From Sphingomonadales bacterium (GTDB lineage: Bacteria > Pseudomonadota > Alphaproteobacteria > Sphingomonadales > Sphingomonadaceae), in contig JAGWUH010000015.1 of NCBI GenBank assembly GCA_028868535.1, positions 1 through 64,000 on the forward strand: a DNA stretch of 64,000 nucleotides, given 5' to 3'. Shown here in pieces: positions 25,709 to 35,356 of this stretch (the first letter of the stretch is position 1; every line of letters starts with the position of its first letter). The notes beneath the pieces were generated by a model. It made no database searches. It was given only the letters and a program-made list of their open reading frames with translations, and was not told where the DNA came from. Both the position numbers and the translations under genes were made by a program.

Positions 25709-28201
25709 TCAGAAGTCGAAGCGAACGCTGCCCGAGATGGTTCGCGGGTTGATGGTGCGCGCCGTCAGGATGTTGTTCACCGGGATGAAGTCGCCATCCA
25801 CCTCGACGAGGCCGGCCTTGTCGAACAGGTTGTTCGCGTTCAGCATTAGCGTCACCCCCTTCGTCGGGCGGACCTGGACGAAGGCGTTGACGGTGACGTA
25901 GCCGGGCATCTTGAGCTGGTTGGTGTCACCCGAATAGCTCGAGGTCGTGCCTTCGAAGTTGGCGCCGATGGTGAAGGTCCGGGTCTCGACCTTCGGCGTC
26001 AGCTGGAAGATCAGGTCCGCCTGGTGCTTCGGCACGTTGCCGACCGTCGCCGGGTTCAGGTAGTCCGCGGTGATCTTGGCCTTGGTCCAGGTGGCGCCGC
26101 CGGTCATGCTGAACACGCCGGTGCGATAGGCGGTCTCGAACTCGAGGCCATACGCACGATAGGCGCGATCGAGGCTGATGTTGTGCTCGCGGGTCTTGGC
26201 CCAGAAGCCGGTGAGATAGGCCTCGAAGTGGTTGCTGCGGTATTTGACGCCGCCTTCCGCCTGCTGCACCGGATCGAACGCCGCGCCGGGGACGAGCAGG
26301 CTGCCGTCGACCGGGCTGACGTAGCTGGTGAACTGGATGCGGTCGGCGTTGGCGCGCGCGCCCTTGCTGTAGCGGGCGAACAGCGAGGCGTTTTCGGCCA
26401 GGCGATAGTTCGCGCTCAGCGAGTAGGACCAGTAGTGGTAGTTGTAGTTCACCGGGCCCGGACGGCTGTAGTCGATCGAGCTGACGCGGGTTTCGGGCAG
26501 CGAGATCGCGCCGTCGCCGTTGATGTCGACCGTGGAGAAGCGCGTCGCCCCGGGCAGCGAGGTGCCATAGAGGTTGCCGCGCGCGCGGCCGCTGTCGTAG
26601 CGGAGGCTGGCGCCGACCGAGAGCGGGCCGCTCTTCCAGTTGAGCGAGCCGTAGGGGGCATCGATGTTGTAGTTGAGGTCGAAGCGATCATGGCGCAGGC
26701 CGGCGATCAACACCGAGCCGTAGCCCAAGTAGCCGTTCTGCGTGAGCGGGAAGGGACCGGCCGCCATGTTGACGAGGTTGGCGTTGCCGCCGCCGGCGAT
26801 GTCGCTGACCGTGGTGCTCCAGGTCCAGGCGGCGTCGATGTCCTGGATCGACTTGTAGTAGCCGGCGGTGAAGGTCAGCTCGCTGTTGCCGAAGTCCCAG
26901 ACCTTGCTGGCGCGCAGGTCGTTGATGGCGTTGTTGACGCCGTTGATCGTGACGTCCTCGTTGGACATCAGCGCCAGCAGGCCGTTGCCCGCGATCGTCG
27001 ACGGATCGGCGATCGCCTGTCCGGCGTTGGGGCCGGTGGCCCAGCTCAGCGACGTGGCGTGCATCATCGCCATGATCGCCGCGGCGCTGTCGATCGAGCG
27101 GAAGGGCAGGGCTGCGCTCGCGTTGGCGAACGTGTAAGGCATCGTCACGTGACCGGAAATGTCGGCGTAGCGGAACTTTTCGTTGATCGTCCAGCCGGCG
27201 ACGTCGAACTTGGCCTCGAGCCCGATCGACTTCATTTTCGAATGGACGCCGTCGCTGTACGGATTGGCAGCGATGCGGTTGTTCGAATCGAGCGCGATGT
27301 TGTTGACGATGTTGCGCGAGTAGAGCGTGTCGCGGGTGTAGTCGAAGCCGGGCAGGACGCCGTAGTGCGGATCAGCCCCGGTGCCGGTGACCAGAACCGG
27401 CGCGTACGTCGCGGGCAGCGTCTTGTCGTCGAGCAGCTTGCCGTAGATGCGGACGAAGCCGTTGTCGAAATCCTTGGTCACGTTGAACTTGAACTGGCCG
27501 CCCTTGAACCCGTCGAAGCCGGTTTCGCGCGCGCCCGAGCCGGTGCGGTAGAACCCGCCGAGCTGGAAGCGCAGGTCGTGCGAGAGGTGGCCGCCATAGG
27601 TGAAGTCGACGCGCTGGTTGTTGTAGTCCAGCCCGATCGTCGTCATCAGCGAGCCGCCGTCGACCTCACCGGTCTTGTCGATCAGGTTGACGATGCCGCC
27701 GGGCGAGTTCGACGCGAAGGTCGAGGCCGAGCCGCCGCGGATCGCCTGGACGCCCATCAGGTTGAGATCGGGGCGCAGCCACTGGTCGGCAGTGGCGAAG
27801 GCGATGTCGCCGAATTCGAGCGTGGGAATGCCGTTTTCCTGGATCTGCAGGAACTTGGCACCGCCCAGCGCGATCGGCAGGCCGCGGATGGAGATGTTGC
27901 CGAAGCCTTCGCCGCCGGTCGCCTCGGCGCGCATGCCGGGGATGTCGCGGAAGATCTCGGTCACCGAGCGGGCGCCGAGGACCTCGATGTCCTGTTCGTT
28001 GAGGGTGCTGGTCGAGGTGGCGCTGTCCAGGCGGTCGCGCGCGCGGGCGACGCCGGTGGTCATCAACTGGCCGGCGGGCGCGGCGGTCGCGCTGGCGCTC
28101 TTGTCGGCGGCGTCGGCGGACTTGTCGGCAGCATCGGCGGCGAAGGCCGGAACCGGCGTGGCACACGTGGCGGCGAGCAGCAGCAAATGTCTCGAATTCA
28201 T
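25709..28201 (-). CDS. TonB-dependent outer-membrane receptor
   Basis: An 830-aa TonB-dependent receptor. The signal peptide is MNSRHLLLLAATCATPVPAFA, which decides the start at 28201. The mature N terminus repeats ADAADKSADAADKSA. The plug domain is visible from about residue 55 (ARSVTEIFRDIPGMRAE; GFGNISIRGLPI; NLMGVQAIRGGSASTFASNSPGGIVNLI), and the barrel ends in the aromatic C-terminal strand SGSVRFDF. A 25-bp imperfect inverted repeat lies just upstream. The substrate is unknown; there is no obvious siderophore gene nearby and the chemoreceptor follows. Confidence 0.88.
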   Translation of the reverse strand: MNSRHLLLLAATCATPVPAFAADAADKSADAADKSASATAAPAGQLMTTGVARARDRLDSATSTSTLNEQDIEVLGARSVTEIFRDIPGMRAEATGGEGFGNISIRGLPIALGGAKFLQIQENGIPTLEFGDIAFATADQWLRPDLNLMGVQAIRGGSASTFASNSPGGIVNLIDKTGEVDGGSLMTTIGLDYNNQRVDFTYGGHLSHDLRFQLGGFYRTGSGARETGFDGFKGGQFKFNVTKDFDNGFVRIYGKLLDDKTLPATYAPVLVTGTGADPHYGVLPGFDYTRDTLYSRNIVNNIALDSNNRIAANPYSDGVHSKMKSIGLEAKFDVAGWTINEKFRYADISGHVTMPYTFANASAALPFRSIDSAAAIMAMMHATSLSWATGPNAGQAIADPSTIAGNGLLALMSNEDVTINGVNNAINDLRASKVWDFGNSELTFTAGYYKSIQDIDAAWTWSTTVSDIAGGGNANLVNMAAGPFPLTQNGYLGYGSVLIAGLRHDRFDLNYNIDAPYGSLNWKSGPLSVGASLRYDSGRARGNLYGTSLPGATRFSTVDINGDGAISLPETRVSSIDYSRPGPVNYNYHYWSYSLSANYRLAENASLFARYSKGARANADRIQFTSYVSPVDGSLLVPGAAFDPVQQAEGGVKYRSNHFEAYLTGFWAKTREHNISLDRAYRAYGLEFETAYRTGVFSMTGGATWTKAKITADYLNPATVGNVPKHQADLIFQLTPKVETRTFTIGANFEGTTSSYSGDTNQLKMPGYVTVNAFVQVRPTKGVTLMLNANNLFDKAGLVEVDGDFIPVNNILTARTINPRTISGSVRFDF

Positions 28202-28213
28202 TGTTGTATCCCT

Positions 28214-28238
28214 GAAACGGACCCCTGTGTCCTGTTTC
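28214..28238. repeat. imperfect inverted repeat in the leader of the TonB receptor gene
   Basis: GAAACGGAC (28214-28222) faces GTCCTGTTTC (28229-28238), pairing except for one bulged T. It lies 13 bp upstream of the receptor start and could be an operator or an mRNA leader hairpin. Confidence 0.35.
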
Positions 28239-28459
28239 GCGGGTAACCACCGAGCCACTAATCGGCCGCCAAGCGCCAGTTAAGGATAATTGCAGATTAA
28301 ACGTAGCGGCCGGGAAGCCGGGAAAATCCGTCCTTCGGCAGAAATTGTCGAGTTTGCAAAGGTTTCGCCGGCGCGGGGTCGCCGACGCCGCGCCGGGGCG
28401 ATTTCCGCCGTTCGCGATATTTTTACAGCAGTGGCGGAATTCGCGCGAAACGGCCGGCG

Positions 28460-28492
28460 TGACGGGCCAATGTGACGGGCCAATGTGACGGG
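28460..28492. repeat. 13-bp tandem repeat, 2.5 copies
   Basis: TGACGGGCCAATG occurs twice in tandem (28460-28472, 28473-28485) followed by TGACGGG. It lies just downstream of the kup stop codon in the intergenic region. Confidence 0.6.
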
Positions 28493-28499
28493 ATGGCGA

Positions 28500-30392
28500 T
28501 CAGATCTCGAGCTGGCTGCCCAGTTCGATCACGCGGTTGGTCGGCAGCTTGAAGAATTCCATGGCGCTTTCGGCATTTCGCACCATCCAGGCGAACAGGT
28601 GCTCGCGCCAGATCGCCATGCCCGGACGGCTGGACGGCAGCAGCGTCTGGCGCGCCAGGAAGTAGCTGGTGGCGGACGCCTGGAACGGTCCGCCGGCGCG
28701 GTGCTCGCGCGCGAGTTCGGCGGGCACGTCGACTTCGTCCATGAACCCGTAGCGCAGGACCATGCGGAAGAAACCGTGGCCGAGATCGGCGACCTCGCGG
28801 CGGTTTTCCGGGGGCACGTGCGGCACGCCGGCGGTCGCCACGGTGAGCAGCACCACGCGTTCGTGGAGGATGTGGTTGTGCTTGAGGTTGTGCAGCAGCG
28901 CCGGGGGGATGCCGTCGGGCGTGGACGCCAGGAAGACCGAGGTCCCGGCGATGCGCTGGACGCGGGTGCCGGCCGAGCGGATGAACAGTTCGACGGGCAT
29001 CGCATCCTCGCCCAGCCGGTCGCGGACGAGCTTGCGACCGGTGGCCCAGGTGGTCAGCAGCGTAAAGGCGATGCCGGCGATCAGCAGCGGGAACCAGCCG
29101 CCATCGGGAATCTTGGTGACGTTCGAGGCGAAGTAGAGGCCGTCGACGACGATGAACGACCCCGTCACCAGCGCCGCCAGCGCGGGATGCCACTTCCACA
29201 CCGCGAACGTCAGGACGCCGAGCATGCAGGCGGTGATGAACATCGTGCCGGTAACCGCGATGCCATAGGCGGCGGCGAGGTTGCTGGAGCTGCGGAAGCC
29301 CAGCACCAGCAGGATCACGAGCAGCAGCAGGCCCCAGTTCATCACCGGCACGTAAATCTGGCCGGCCGCCCGGGCGCTGGTGTGAAGGATGCGGATGCGC
29401 GGCAGGAAGCCCAGCTGGACCGCCTGCTGCGACACCGAGTAGGCGCCCGAGATCACAGCCTGGCTGGCGATCACGGTGGCGACCGTGGACAGCAGCACCA
29501 GCGGCAGGCGCGCCCATTGCGGTGCCATCAGGAAAAACGGGTTTTCCACCATCTGCGGATGGCGCAGCAGCAGCGCGGACTGGCCCAGGTAGTTCAGCAG
29601 CAGGCACGGCAAGGCGATGTACAGCCACGACACCATGATGGCCTTGCGGCCGAAGTGGCCCATGTCGGCATAGAGCGCCTCGGCGCCGGTGACCGCGAGG
29701 ATGACCGAGCCGAGCGCGAGGAAGGCGAGGCCGGGATCTAGCAGGAAGAAGCGGACCGCGTGGCCCGGGCTGAGCGCCCACAGCACTTCGGGCGCCTGCA
29801 GGATGCCGCGGACGCCCAGCACGGCCAGCACCGCGAAATAGACCAGCATGATCGGGCCGAACAGCTTGCCGACGGTGGCGGTGCCGCGTGACTGGATCGC
29901 GAACAGGCCGATCAGGATCGCGATCGACAGGGGCAGCACGAAGGGCGCGAAGCCGTCGCCGACGATCTCCAGGCCTTCCACCGCCGAGAGCACGGAGATG
30001 GCCGGCGTGATGATCGCATCGCCGAAGAACAGCGCCGTCGCTACCACGCCGAGCATCGCGACGGCGACTTGCCAACGGCTCTGGCCAAGCTTGCGCGCGA
30101 TCAGCGCGAGAAGCGCCAGGCTGCCGCCTTCGCCATGGTTGTCGGCGCGCAGGATCACGAACACGTACTTGAGCGTGACGATCAGCATCATCGTCCAGAA
30201 GATCAGCGACAGCACGCCGTAGATGTGCGCCCGGTCCACCGCCAGCGGATGGTGGCCGATGAAGCATTCCTTCAGCGAGTAGAGCGGCGACGTGCCGATA
30301 TCCCCGAACACGACCCCGATCGCGCCCACCGCCAGCGCGGGAAGGCCTTCCTGATGGGGTTGGTGCCCATCGATTTCCGAAGCAAGCGCCAT
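28500..30392 (-). CDS. kup: KUP-family low-affinity potassium transporter
   Basis: A 630-aa Kup/HAK transporter, the usual length for the family, with about 12 membrane helices (to about 430) and a C-terminal cytoplasmic domain. The signature [17 protein letters not shown] is at the N terminus, followed by [35 protein letters not shown] and [25 protein letters not shown]. The ATG at 30392 is chosen because conserved sequence begins soon after it. It is divergent from the kdp operon, so constitutive and inducible potassium uptake share one 138-bp promoter region. Confidence 0.93.
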   Translation of the reverse strand: MALASEIDGHQPHQEGLPALAVGAIGVVFGDIGTSPLYSLKECFIGHHPLAVDRAHIYGVLSLIFWTMMLIVTLKYVFVILRADNHGEGGSLALLALIARKLGQSRWQVAVAMLGVVATALFFGDAIITPAISVLSAVEGLEIVGDGFAPFVLPLSIAILIGLFAIQSRGTATVGKLFGPIMLVYFAVLAVLGVRGILQAPEVLWALSPGHAVRFFLLDPGLAFLALGSVILAVTGAEALYADMGHFGRKAIMVSWLYIALPCLLLNYLGQSALLLRHPQMVENPFFLMAPQWARLPLVLLSTVATVIASQAVISGAYSVSQQAVQLGFLPRIRILHTSARAAGQIYVPVMNWGLLLLVILLVLGFRSSSNLAAAYGIAVTGTMFITACMLGVLTFAVWKWHPALAALVTGSFIVVDGLYFASNVTKIPDGGWFPLLIAGIAFTLLTTWATGRKLVRDRLGEDAMPVELFIRSAGTRVQRIAGTSVFLASTPDGIPPALLHNLKHNHILHERVVLLTVATAGVPHVPPENRREVADLGHGFFRMVLRYGFMDEVDVPAELAREHRAGGPFQASATSYFLARQTLLPSSRPGMAIWREHLFAWMVRNAESAMEFFKLPTNRVIELGSQLEI

Positions 30393-30432
30393 GTGCCGGC
30401 CCCTTAGCGCGTCCCCCGGCCGGCGCCACAAT

Positions 30433-30450
30433 GTTTACGGAACTTTTACG
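30433..30450 (+). promoter_or_regulatory. direct repeat, candidate KdpE site
   Basis: GTTTACG (30433-30439) and TTTTACG (30444-30450) form TTTAC direct repeats 11 bp apart, one helical turn. OmpR-family regulators such as KdpE bind T-rich direct repeats of this kind. It lies about 80 bp before the first kdp-operon gene and 40 bp upstream of kup. Confidence 0.35.
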
Positions 30451-30530
30451 CGGTGGGCCTGCATTTCACATGGAAGTTTAATGCGGTCCGGGACCAATGG
30501 ACGAGCCCACACCTTCACGGAGTTGCGGGC

Positions 30531-30809
30531 ATGACATGGTTTCAGGAGCGGCCGGCGGCGGGCCTGCCGCGATGGGCGGCCGAGGTCGTCCTGCGCGGTC
30601 TTGGTCTCGGCAGCCTGGCAGGGGCGGCGGTCGCCGCGATCCATCTGCATCGCCTGGTGATCGCGACGCCGCCGCACGCGGCCGCGCTTGCCGAGTTCGC
30701 GCAGTGCGGCGGCGCGGTCCTCCTGCTGTCGTGCGGCCTTGCACTGTCACTGGAGGGCACTGGATTGTTCCGCCGGGTGCCGCGTCCGCCGCGTCCGCTG
30801 CTGCCGTGA
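30531..30809 (+). CDS. small membrane protein preceding kdp genes
   Basis: A 92-aa protein that I do not recognise. It has two hydrophobic segments (about 22-41, GLGLGSLAGAAVAAIHL; about 60-78, CGGAVLLLSCGLALSL) with positively charged ends, so a two-helix membrane protein with short tails is likely. GGAG lies 9 nt before the ATG at 30531. It is separated by 19 bp from the next small ORF and reads into the kdp genes, so a role in Kdp expression or assembly is possible but unproven. Confidence 0.5.
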   Translation: MTWFQERPAAGLPRWAAEVVLRGLGLGSLAGAAVAAIHLHRLVIATPPHAAALAEFAQCGGAVLLLSCGLALSLEGTGLFRRVPRPPRPLLP

Positions 30810-30828
30810 GCGACGGGAGGACAAGACG

Positions 30829-30912
30829 ATGAACGACCTGGTCTGGCTCAGCCTGCTGGCCGGGCTGCTGGTCTTGACGCTGGCCTATGTCGACCTTTGC
30901 GACCGCGCATGA
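30829..30912 (+). CDS. 27-aa single-helix membrane peptide upstream of kdpF
   Basis: Encodes a 27-aa peptide, MNDLVWLSLLAGLLVLTLAY plus VDLCDRA: one membrane helix and a short charged end. GGGAGG lies 8 nt before the ATG, the best Shine-Dalgarno of the cluster, which supports translation. KdpF follows 10 bp later. Small peptides of this type are seen before kdpF in other proteobacteria; no function has been assigned that I know of. Confidence 0.55.
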   Translation: MNDLVWLSLLAGLLVLTLAYVDLCDRA

Positions 30913-30922
30913 GGAGCGTGCG

Positions 30923-31012
30923 ATGACCCTGCCGATGCTGCTCGCGGGGCTGACCGCCCTTGGCCTGCTCGTCTACCTCGTTGCCGTGCTGATCCGGCCC
31001 GAGCGTTTCTGA
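30923..31012 (+). CDS. kdpF: potassium-transporting ATPase subunit KdpF
   Basis: A 29-aa single-helix protein, [20 protein letters not shown] and then AVLIRPERF, matching KdpF in size, position directly before kdpA and the ending of the type L-x-P/A-E-x-F. KdpF stabilises the KdpABC complex in the inner membrane. GAGGAG precedes its ATG. Confidence 0.85.
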   Translation: MTLPMLLAGLTALGLLVYLVAVLIRPERF

Positions 31013-31023
31013 GGGGAACGTCC

Positions 31024-32724
31024 ATGACCATTCAGGGCTGGATGCTCATCGTCCTGTTCACCGCGATTGCCGTGGCGCTTGCCCGGCCGATGGGGGCCTG
31101 GCTGTTCGCGCTCTATGAAGGGCGCAGAACGCCGCTGCACCGGCTGCTGGGCCCGGCCGAGCGCGCGTTCTATGCGATGGCCGGCATCGATCCCGGGGAG
31201 GAGCAGGGCTGGCGGCGCTATGCCGTGCACATGGTGGCGTTCCAGGCCGTGCTCGCGGCATTCACGTATGCGATCCTGCGCGGCCAGGCTGCGCTGCCGC
31301 TCAATCCGCGGGGATTGGCGGGCCAGGACCCCCACCTGGCCATGAACACCGCGATCAGCTTTGCCACCAACACCAATTGGCAGAGCTATTCCGGGGAGAC
31401 GCTCTCGAACTTCAGCCAGATGCTGGGCCTGACGATCCACAATTTCCTCTCGGCCGCCACCGGCATCGCCATCGCCTTTGCGCTGTTCCGCGGCTTTGCC
31501 CGCCGCGAGGTGGGCACGGTGGGCAACTTCTGGGCCGATTGCACCCGGGTCACGCTGTACCTGCTGCTGCCCGCCTGCATTGTCTATGCCCTGTTCCTGG
31601 TAGCGTGCGGGGTGCCGCAGACTTTCACCAGCAACGTCGACCTCACCACGCTGGAAGGTGCCAGGCAGACGTTGGTCCTCGGCCCGGTGGCGAGCCAGGA
31701 GGCGATCAAGATGCTCGGCACCAATGGCGGCGGGTTCTTCAACGCCAACTCGGCGCATCCGTTCGAGAACCCGGGCGCGCTGACCAACTTGGTCGAGATG
31801 CTGTCGATCTTCGCGATAGGGGTGGGCCTGACCGATTGCTTCGGCCGCGCCGTCGGCAACCGGCGGCAGGGCCAGGCGCTGCTGGCGGCGATGATGGCGC
31901 TGTTCCTCGCCGGGACGGCGATCGCCTACTGGCAGGAGGCCGCGGGCAATCCGGTGCTGCATCACCTCGGCGTGGCCGGCGGCAACATGGAAGGCAAGGA
32001 AGTCCGCTTCGGCATCGCCGCCAGCGCGCTGTTCGCGGTCGTCACCACCGACGCCTCGTGCGGCGCGGTCAATGCGATGCACGACAGCTTCACCGCGCTG
32101 GGTGGCATGGTTCCGCTGTTCAACATCCAGCTTGGCGAGATCGTCGTGGGCGGCGTCGGCTCGGGCATTTACGGCTTCCTGCTGTTCGCCATCCTGGCGG
32201 TGTTCGTCGCCGGCCTGATGGTCGGGCGTACGCCCGAGTACGTCGGCAAGAAGATCGAGGCCCGCGAGGTCAAGCTGGCGGTCCTGGCGATTGCGGTGCT
32301 GCCGCTGTGCATCCTCGGCCTTACCGCCGCCAGCGCGGTGCATCCGCTGGGGCTCGCGGGGCCGCTCAACAAGGGACCCCACGGCTTCTCCGAAGTGCTC
32401 TATGCCTTTTCGTCGGGCACCGGCAACAACGGCTCCGCCTTCGCCGGGCTGACCGCAGCGACGCCCTGGTATGACGGCTGGCTGGCCATCGCCATGTGGA
32501 TCGGCCGGTTCTTCATGATCGTGCCGACGCTGGCGATCGCGGGCAGCCTGGCCGCGAAACGCTTCACCCCCGAAACCTCGGGCTCGTTCCCGACCACCGG
32601 GCCGCTGTGGGTCGGGCTGCTGATCGGGGTCATCCTCATCGTGGGGGGGCTGACCTTCCTGCCCGGCCTCGCACTCGGACCGATCGCCGATCATCTCGCG
32701 ATGATCCACGGCCAACTCTTCTGA
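31024..32724 (+). CDS. kdpA: potassium-transporting ATPase subunit A
   Basis: A 566-aa K+-selective channel-like subunit with about ten membrane helices. It shows the four degenerate selectivity-filter repeats of KdpA, including [48 protein letters not shown] and [14 protein letters not shown]. KdpA moves K+ and works with KdpB, which drives transport by ATP hydrolysis. It starts 11 bp after kdpF and is followed by kdpB after 11 bp. Confidence 0.96.
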   Translation: MTIQGWMLIVLFTAIAVALARPMGAWLFALYEGRRTPLHRLLGPAERAFYAMAGIDPGEEQGWRRYAVHMVAFQAVLAAFTYAILRGQAALPLNPRGLAGQDPHLAMNTAISFATNTNWQSYSGETLSNFSQMLGLTIHNFLSAATGIAIAFALFRGFARREVGTVGNFWADCTRVTLYLLLPACIVYALFLVACGVPQTFTSNVDLTTLEGARQTLVLGPVASQEAIKMLGTNGGGFFNANSAHPFENPGALTNLVEMLSIFAIGVGLTDCFGRAVGNRRQGQALLAAMMALFLAGTAIAYWQEAAGNPVLHHLGVAGGNMEGKEVRFGIAASALFAVVTTDASCGAVNAMHDSFTALGGMVPLFNIQLGEIVVGGVGSGIYGFLLFAILAVFVAGLMVGRTPEYVGKKIEAREVKLAVLAIAVLPLCILGLTAASAVHPLGLAGPLNKGPHGFSEVLYAFSSGTGNNGSAFAGLTAATPWYDGWLAIAMWIGRFFMIVPTLAIAGSLAAKRFTPETSGSFPTTGPLWVGLLIGVILIVGGLTFLPGLALGPIADHLAMIHGQLF

Positions 32725-32735
32725 CAGGTGCGGGC

Positions 32736-34748
32736 ATGACAACAGCATCCGTGTTTTCGGCGGACCTCGTCGGGTCGGCCGTCGTCGACGCCTTCGGCAA
32801 GCTCTCCCCGCGTGCGCTGGTCAGGAACCCGGTGCTGTTCACCACCGCGGTCGTGGCGCTGCTGCTGACGGTGCTGCTGGCGACCGGCACGGAGCGCCTG
32901 CCGTTCGGCTTCCAGGTCCAGTTGATCGTCTGGCTGTGGCTCACGGTGCTGTTCGGCACGTTTGCCGAAGCGCTGGCCGAAGGGCGCGGGCGGGCGCAGG
33001 CCGCTTCGCTGCGGGCCACCCAGTCCGATCTCGTCGCCACCTTGCCGGACGGACGGCAGGTCCCGGCCGTCCGGCTCAGGCGCGGCGACGAGGTCGTCGT
33101 CGTCGCGGGCGAGCTGATCCCGGCGGATGGCGAGGTGATCGCGGGCGTCGCCAGCGTCAACGAAGCCGCGATCACCGGCGAGAGCGCGCCGGTCATTCGC
33201 GAAGCCGGCGGTGACCGATCGGCGGTCACCGCCGGCACCCGCGTCATCTCCGACCGGATTCGCGTTCGCGTGACGCAGGAACCGGGCCAGGGCTTCCTCG
33301 ACCGCATGATCGCCCTCGTCGAGGGCGCCGAGCGCCAGAAGACCCCGAACGAGATCGCGTTGACCATCCTGCTGGTCGGGCTGACGATCATCTTCCTGAT
33401 CGCGGTGGCGACCATCCCGGGATTCGCGTCCTATGCCGGCGGTTCGATCCCCGTGGCCGTGCTGGCGGCGCTGCTGATCACGCTGATCCCGACGACGATC
33501 GCCGCGCTGCTGTCCGCCATCGGCATAGCCGGCATGGACCGGCTGGTGCGCTTCAATGTCCTGGCGAAATCGGGCCGGGCGGTCGAGGCGGCGGGCGACA
33601 TCGACGTGCTGCTGCTCGACAAGACCGGCACCATCACCATCGGCGATCGCCAGGCGAACGAACTGCGGCCCTTGCGCGCCGTCGCGGCGGCGGAACTGGC
33701 GCGCGCGGCGATGCTCGCCAGCCTCGCCGACGAAACCCCCGAGGGGCGCTCGGTGCTGGTGCTGGTGCGCGAGAAGCATGGGCTGGCGACCGGGATTCTG
33801 CCTCCCGACGCCGAGATCATCCCGTTCACAGCGCAAACCCGCATTTCGGGCATCAAGGGGCCGGGCGGGCTGATGCAGAAGGGCGCGGTCGATGCGATCC
33901 TGCGGGCCAATCCCGATGCCGCGGCTTCGGCCGCCGCGGAGGAACTGCGGCGGCTGACCGAGGAGATCGCGCGCTCGGGGCAGACGCCGCTGGCCGTTGC
34001 GCAGGATGGCCGCCTGCTCGGGCTGTTAGCGCTGAAGGACGTGATCAAGGCCGGGGTGCGCGAGCGCTTCGCCGAACTGCGCCGCATGGGCATCCGCACG
34101 GTGATGATCACCGGCGACAACCCGCTGACGGCCGCGAGCATCGCCGCGGAAGCCGGGGTCGACGATTTCCTGGCCGAGGCTACGCCCGAGGACAAGCTGG
34201 CGCTGATCCGCAAGGAACAGAAGGGCGGCCGGCTGGTGGCGATGTGCGGAGACGGCACCAATGATGCGCCGGCGCTGGCCCAGGCCGACGTCGGCGTGGC
34301 CATGAACACGGGGACGCAGGCCGCGCGCGAGGCCGGCAACATGGTCGACCTCGACAGTGACCCGACCAAGCTGATCGAGATCGTCGGCCTGGGCAAGCAG
34401 ATGCTGATGACCCGCGGCGCGCTGACGACGTTCTCGGTCGCGAATGACGTCGCCAAGTACTTCGCGATCATCCCCGCCATGTTCGTGGCGCTCTATCCGG
34501 GGCTCGACGTGCTCAACGTCATGCATCTCGCCAGCCCGCACAGCGCGATCCTCTCGGCGATCATCTTCAACGCGCTGATCATCCCCGCGCTGGTGCCGCT
34601 CGCGCTCAAGGGGGTCGCCTACCGTCCGATCGGCGCCGGCCCGCTGCTGGCGCGGAATCTGGCCGTCTATGGCTGCGGCGGCCTGGTCGCGCCGTTCGTC
34701 GGCATCAAGTTGATCGACCTCGTGGTCGCCGGCCTCGACCTTGCCTGA
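32736..34748 (+). CDS. kdpB: potassium-transporting ATPase subunit B
   Basis: A 670-aa P-type ATPase catalytic subunit. The phosphorylation motif DKTGT contains Asp295; the actuator TGES is in AITGESAPV; the hinge motif [11 protein letters not shown] and the [21 protein letters not shown] stretch are typical KdpB. The start at 32736 is the ATG just after the kdpA stop; the longer open frame upstream lies over kdpA. Standard kdp order is kept. Confidence 0.96.
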   Translation: MTTASVFSADLVGSAVVDAFGKLSPRALVRNPVLFTTAVVALLLTVLLATGTERLPFGFQVQLIVWLWLTVLFGTFAEALAEGRGRAQAASLRATQSDLVATLPDGRQVPAVRLRRGDEVVVVAGELIPADGEVIAGVASVNEAAITGESAPVIREAGGDRSAVTAGTRVISDRIRVRVTQEPGQGFLDRMIALVEGAERQKTPNEIALTILLVGLTIIFLIAVATIPGFASYAGGSIPVAVLAALLITLIPTTIAALLSAIGIAGMDRLVRFNVLAKSGRAVEAAGDIDVLLLDKTGTITIGDRQANELRPLRAVAAAELARAAMLASLADETPEGRSVLVLVREKHGLATGILPPDAEIIPFTAQTRISGIKGPGGLMQKGAVDAILRANPDAAASAAAEELRRLTEEIARSGQTPLAVAQDGRLLGLLALKDVIKAGVRERFAELRRMGIRTVMITGDNPLTAASIAAEAGVDDFLAEATPEDKLALIRKEQKGGRLVAMCGDGTNDAPALAQADVGVAMNTGTQAAREAGNMVDLDSDPTKLIEIVGLGKQMLMTRGALTTFSVANDVAKYFAIIPAMFVALYPGLDVLNVMHLASPHSAILSAIIFNALIIPALVPLALKGVAYRPIGAGPLLARNLAVYGCGGLVAPFVGIKLIDLVVAGLDLA

Positions 34749-34759
34749 GGACTGAACCG

Positions 34760-35356
34760 ATGTTCAAGGAAGTCTCGTCCGCGCTTCGTCCCGCCCTGGT
34801 GCTGACCTTGCTGTTCGCCGGCCTGCTCGGCATCGCATACCCGGCGGCGATGACGGGCCTGGCGCAGGTGCTGTTCCCCCGGGCGGCCAACGGCAGCCTC
34901 GTATCGCTGCGGGGACGCGTCGTCGGATCGGCGCTGATCGGGCAGGGGTTTGCCGGATCGCGCTATTTTCATCCGCGTCCGTCGGCCGCCGGCAAGGGCT
35001 ATGACGCCACCGCGTCTTCCGGCTCCAACCTGGGGCCGGCCAGCAAGGCGCTGGCAGACCGGGTGACGGCCGGCATCAGGGCGCTGGCGCCAACGGCCGG
35101 GGCGCCCGGGATTCCCGCCGACCTGGTGACGACCTCGGCGTCGGGGCTTGATCCCGACATCAGCCCGGCGGCAGCCTATTTCCAGGTGGCGCGCGTGGCG
35201 GGCGCGAGGCACGTCTCTCCGGCGTCGGTGCGAAGGCTGGTCGATGCGCATGTCGACGATACGTGGCCGGGATTTCTTGGCGAACCGCATGTCAATGTGC
35301 TTGAACTCAATCTCGCGCTCGATGCGCAGACTGGCGGAGGCGTGGCGAGTCCGTGA
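34760..35356 (+). CDS. kdpC: potassium-transporting ATPase subunit C
   Basis: A 198-aa protein with one N-terminal membrane helix (about 10-32) and a periplasmic domain. The family pattern is clear: ALVLTLLFAGLLGIAYPAAMTGLAQ, GSALIGQGF, YFHPRPSAAG, ASSGSNLGP and the ISPAAAYFQVARVA motif. KdpC assists assembly and ion affinity of the pump. Its stop overlaps the kdpD start (GTGA). Confidence 0.95.
   Translation: MFKEVSSALRPALVLTLLFAGLLGIAYPAAMTGLAQVLFPRAANGSLVSLRGRVVGSALIGQGFAGSRYFHPRPSAAGKGYDATASSGSNLGPASKALADRVTAGIRALAPTAGAPGIPADLVTTSASGLDPDISPAAAYFQVARVAGARHVSPASVRRLVDAHVDDTWPGFLGEPHVNVLELNLALDAQTGGGVASP

Noticed and set aside
28460..28492. Tandem repeat near kup considered as a CRISPR-like or iteron array.
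   Set aside because: Only 2.5 copies of 13 bp with no spacers and no adjacent cas or replication genes.
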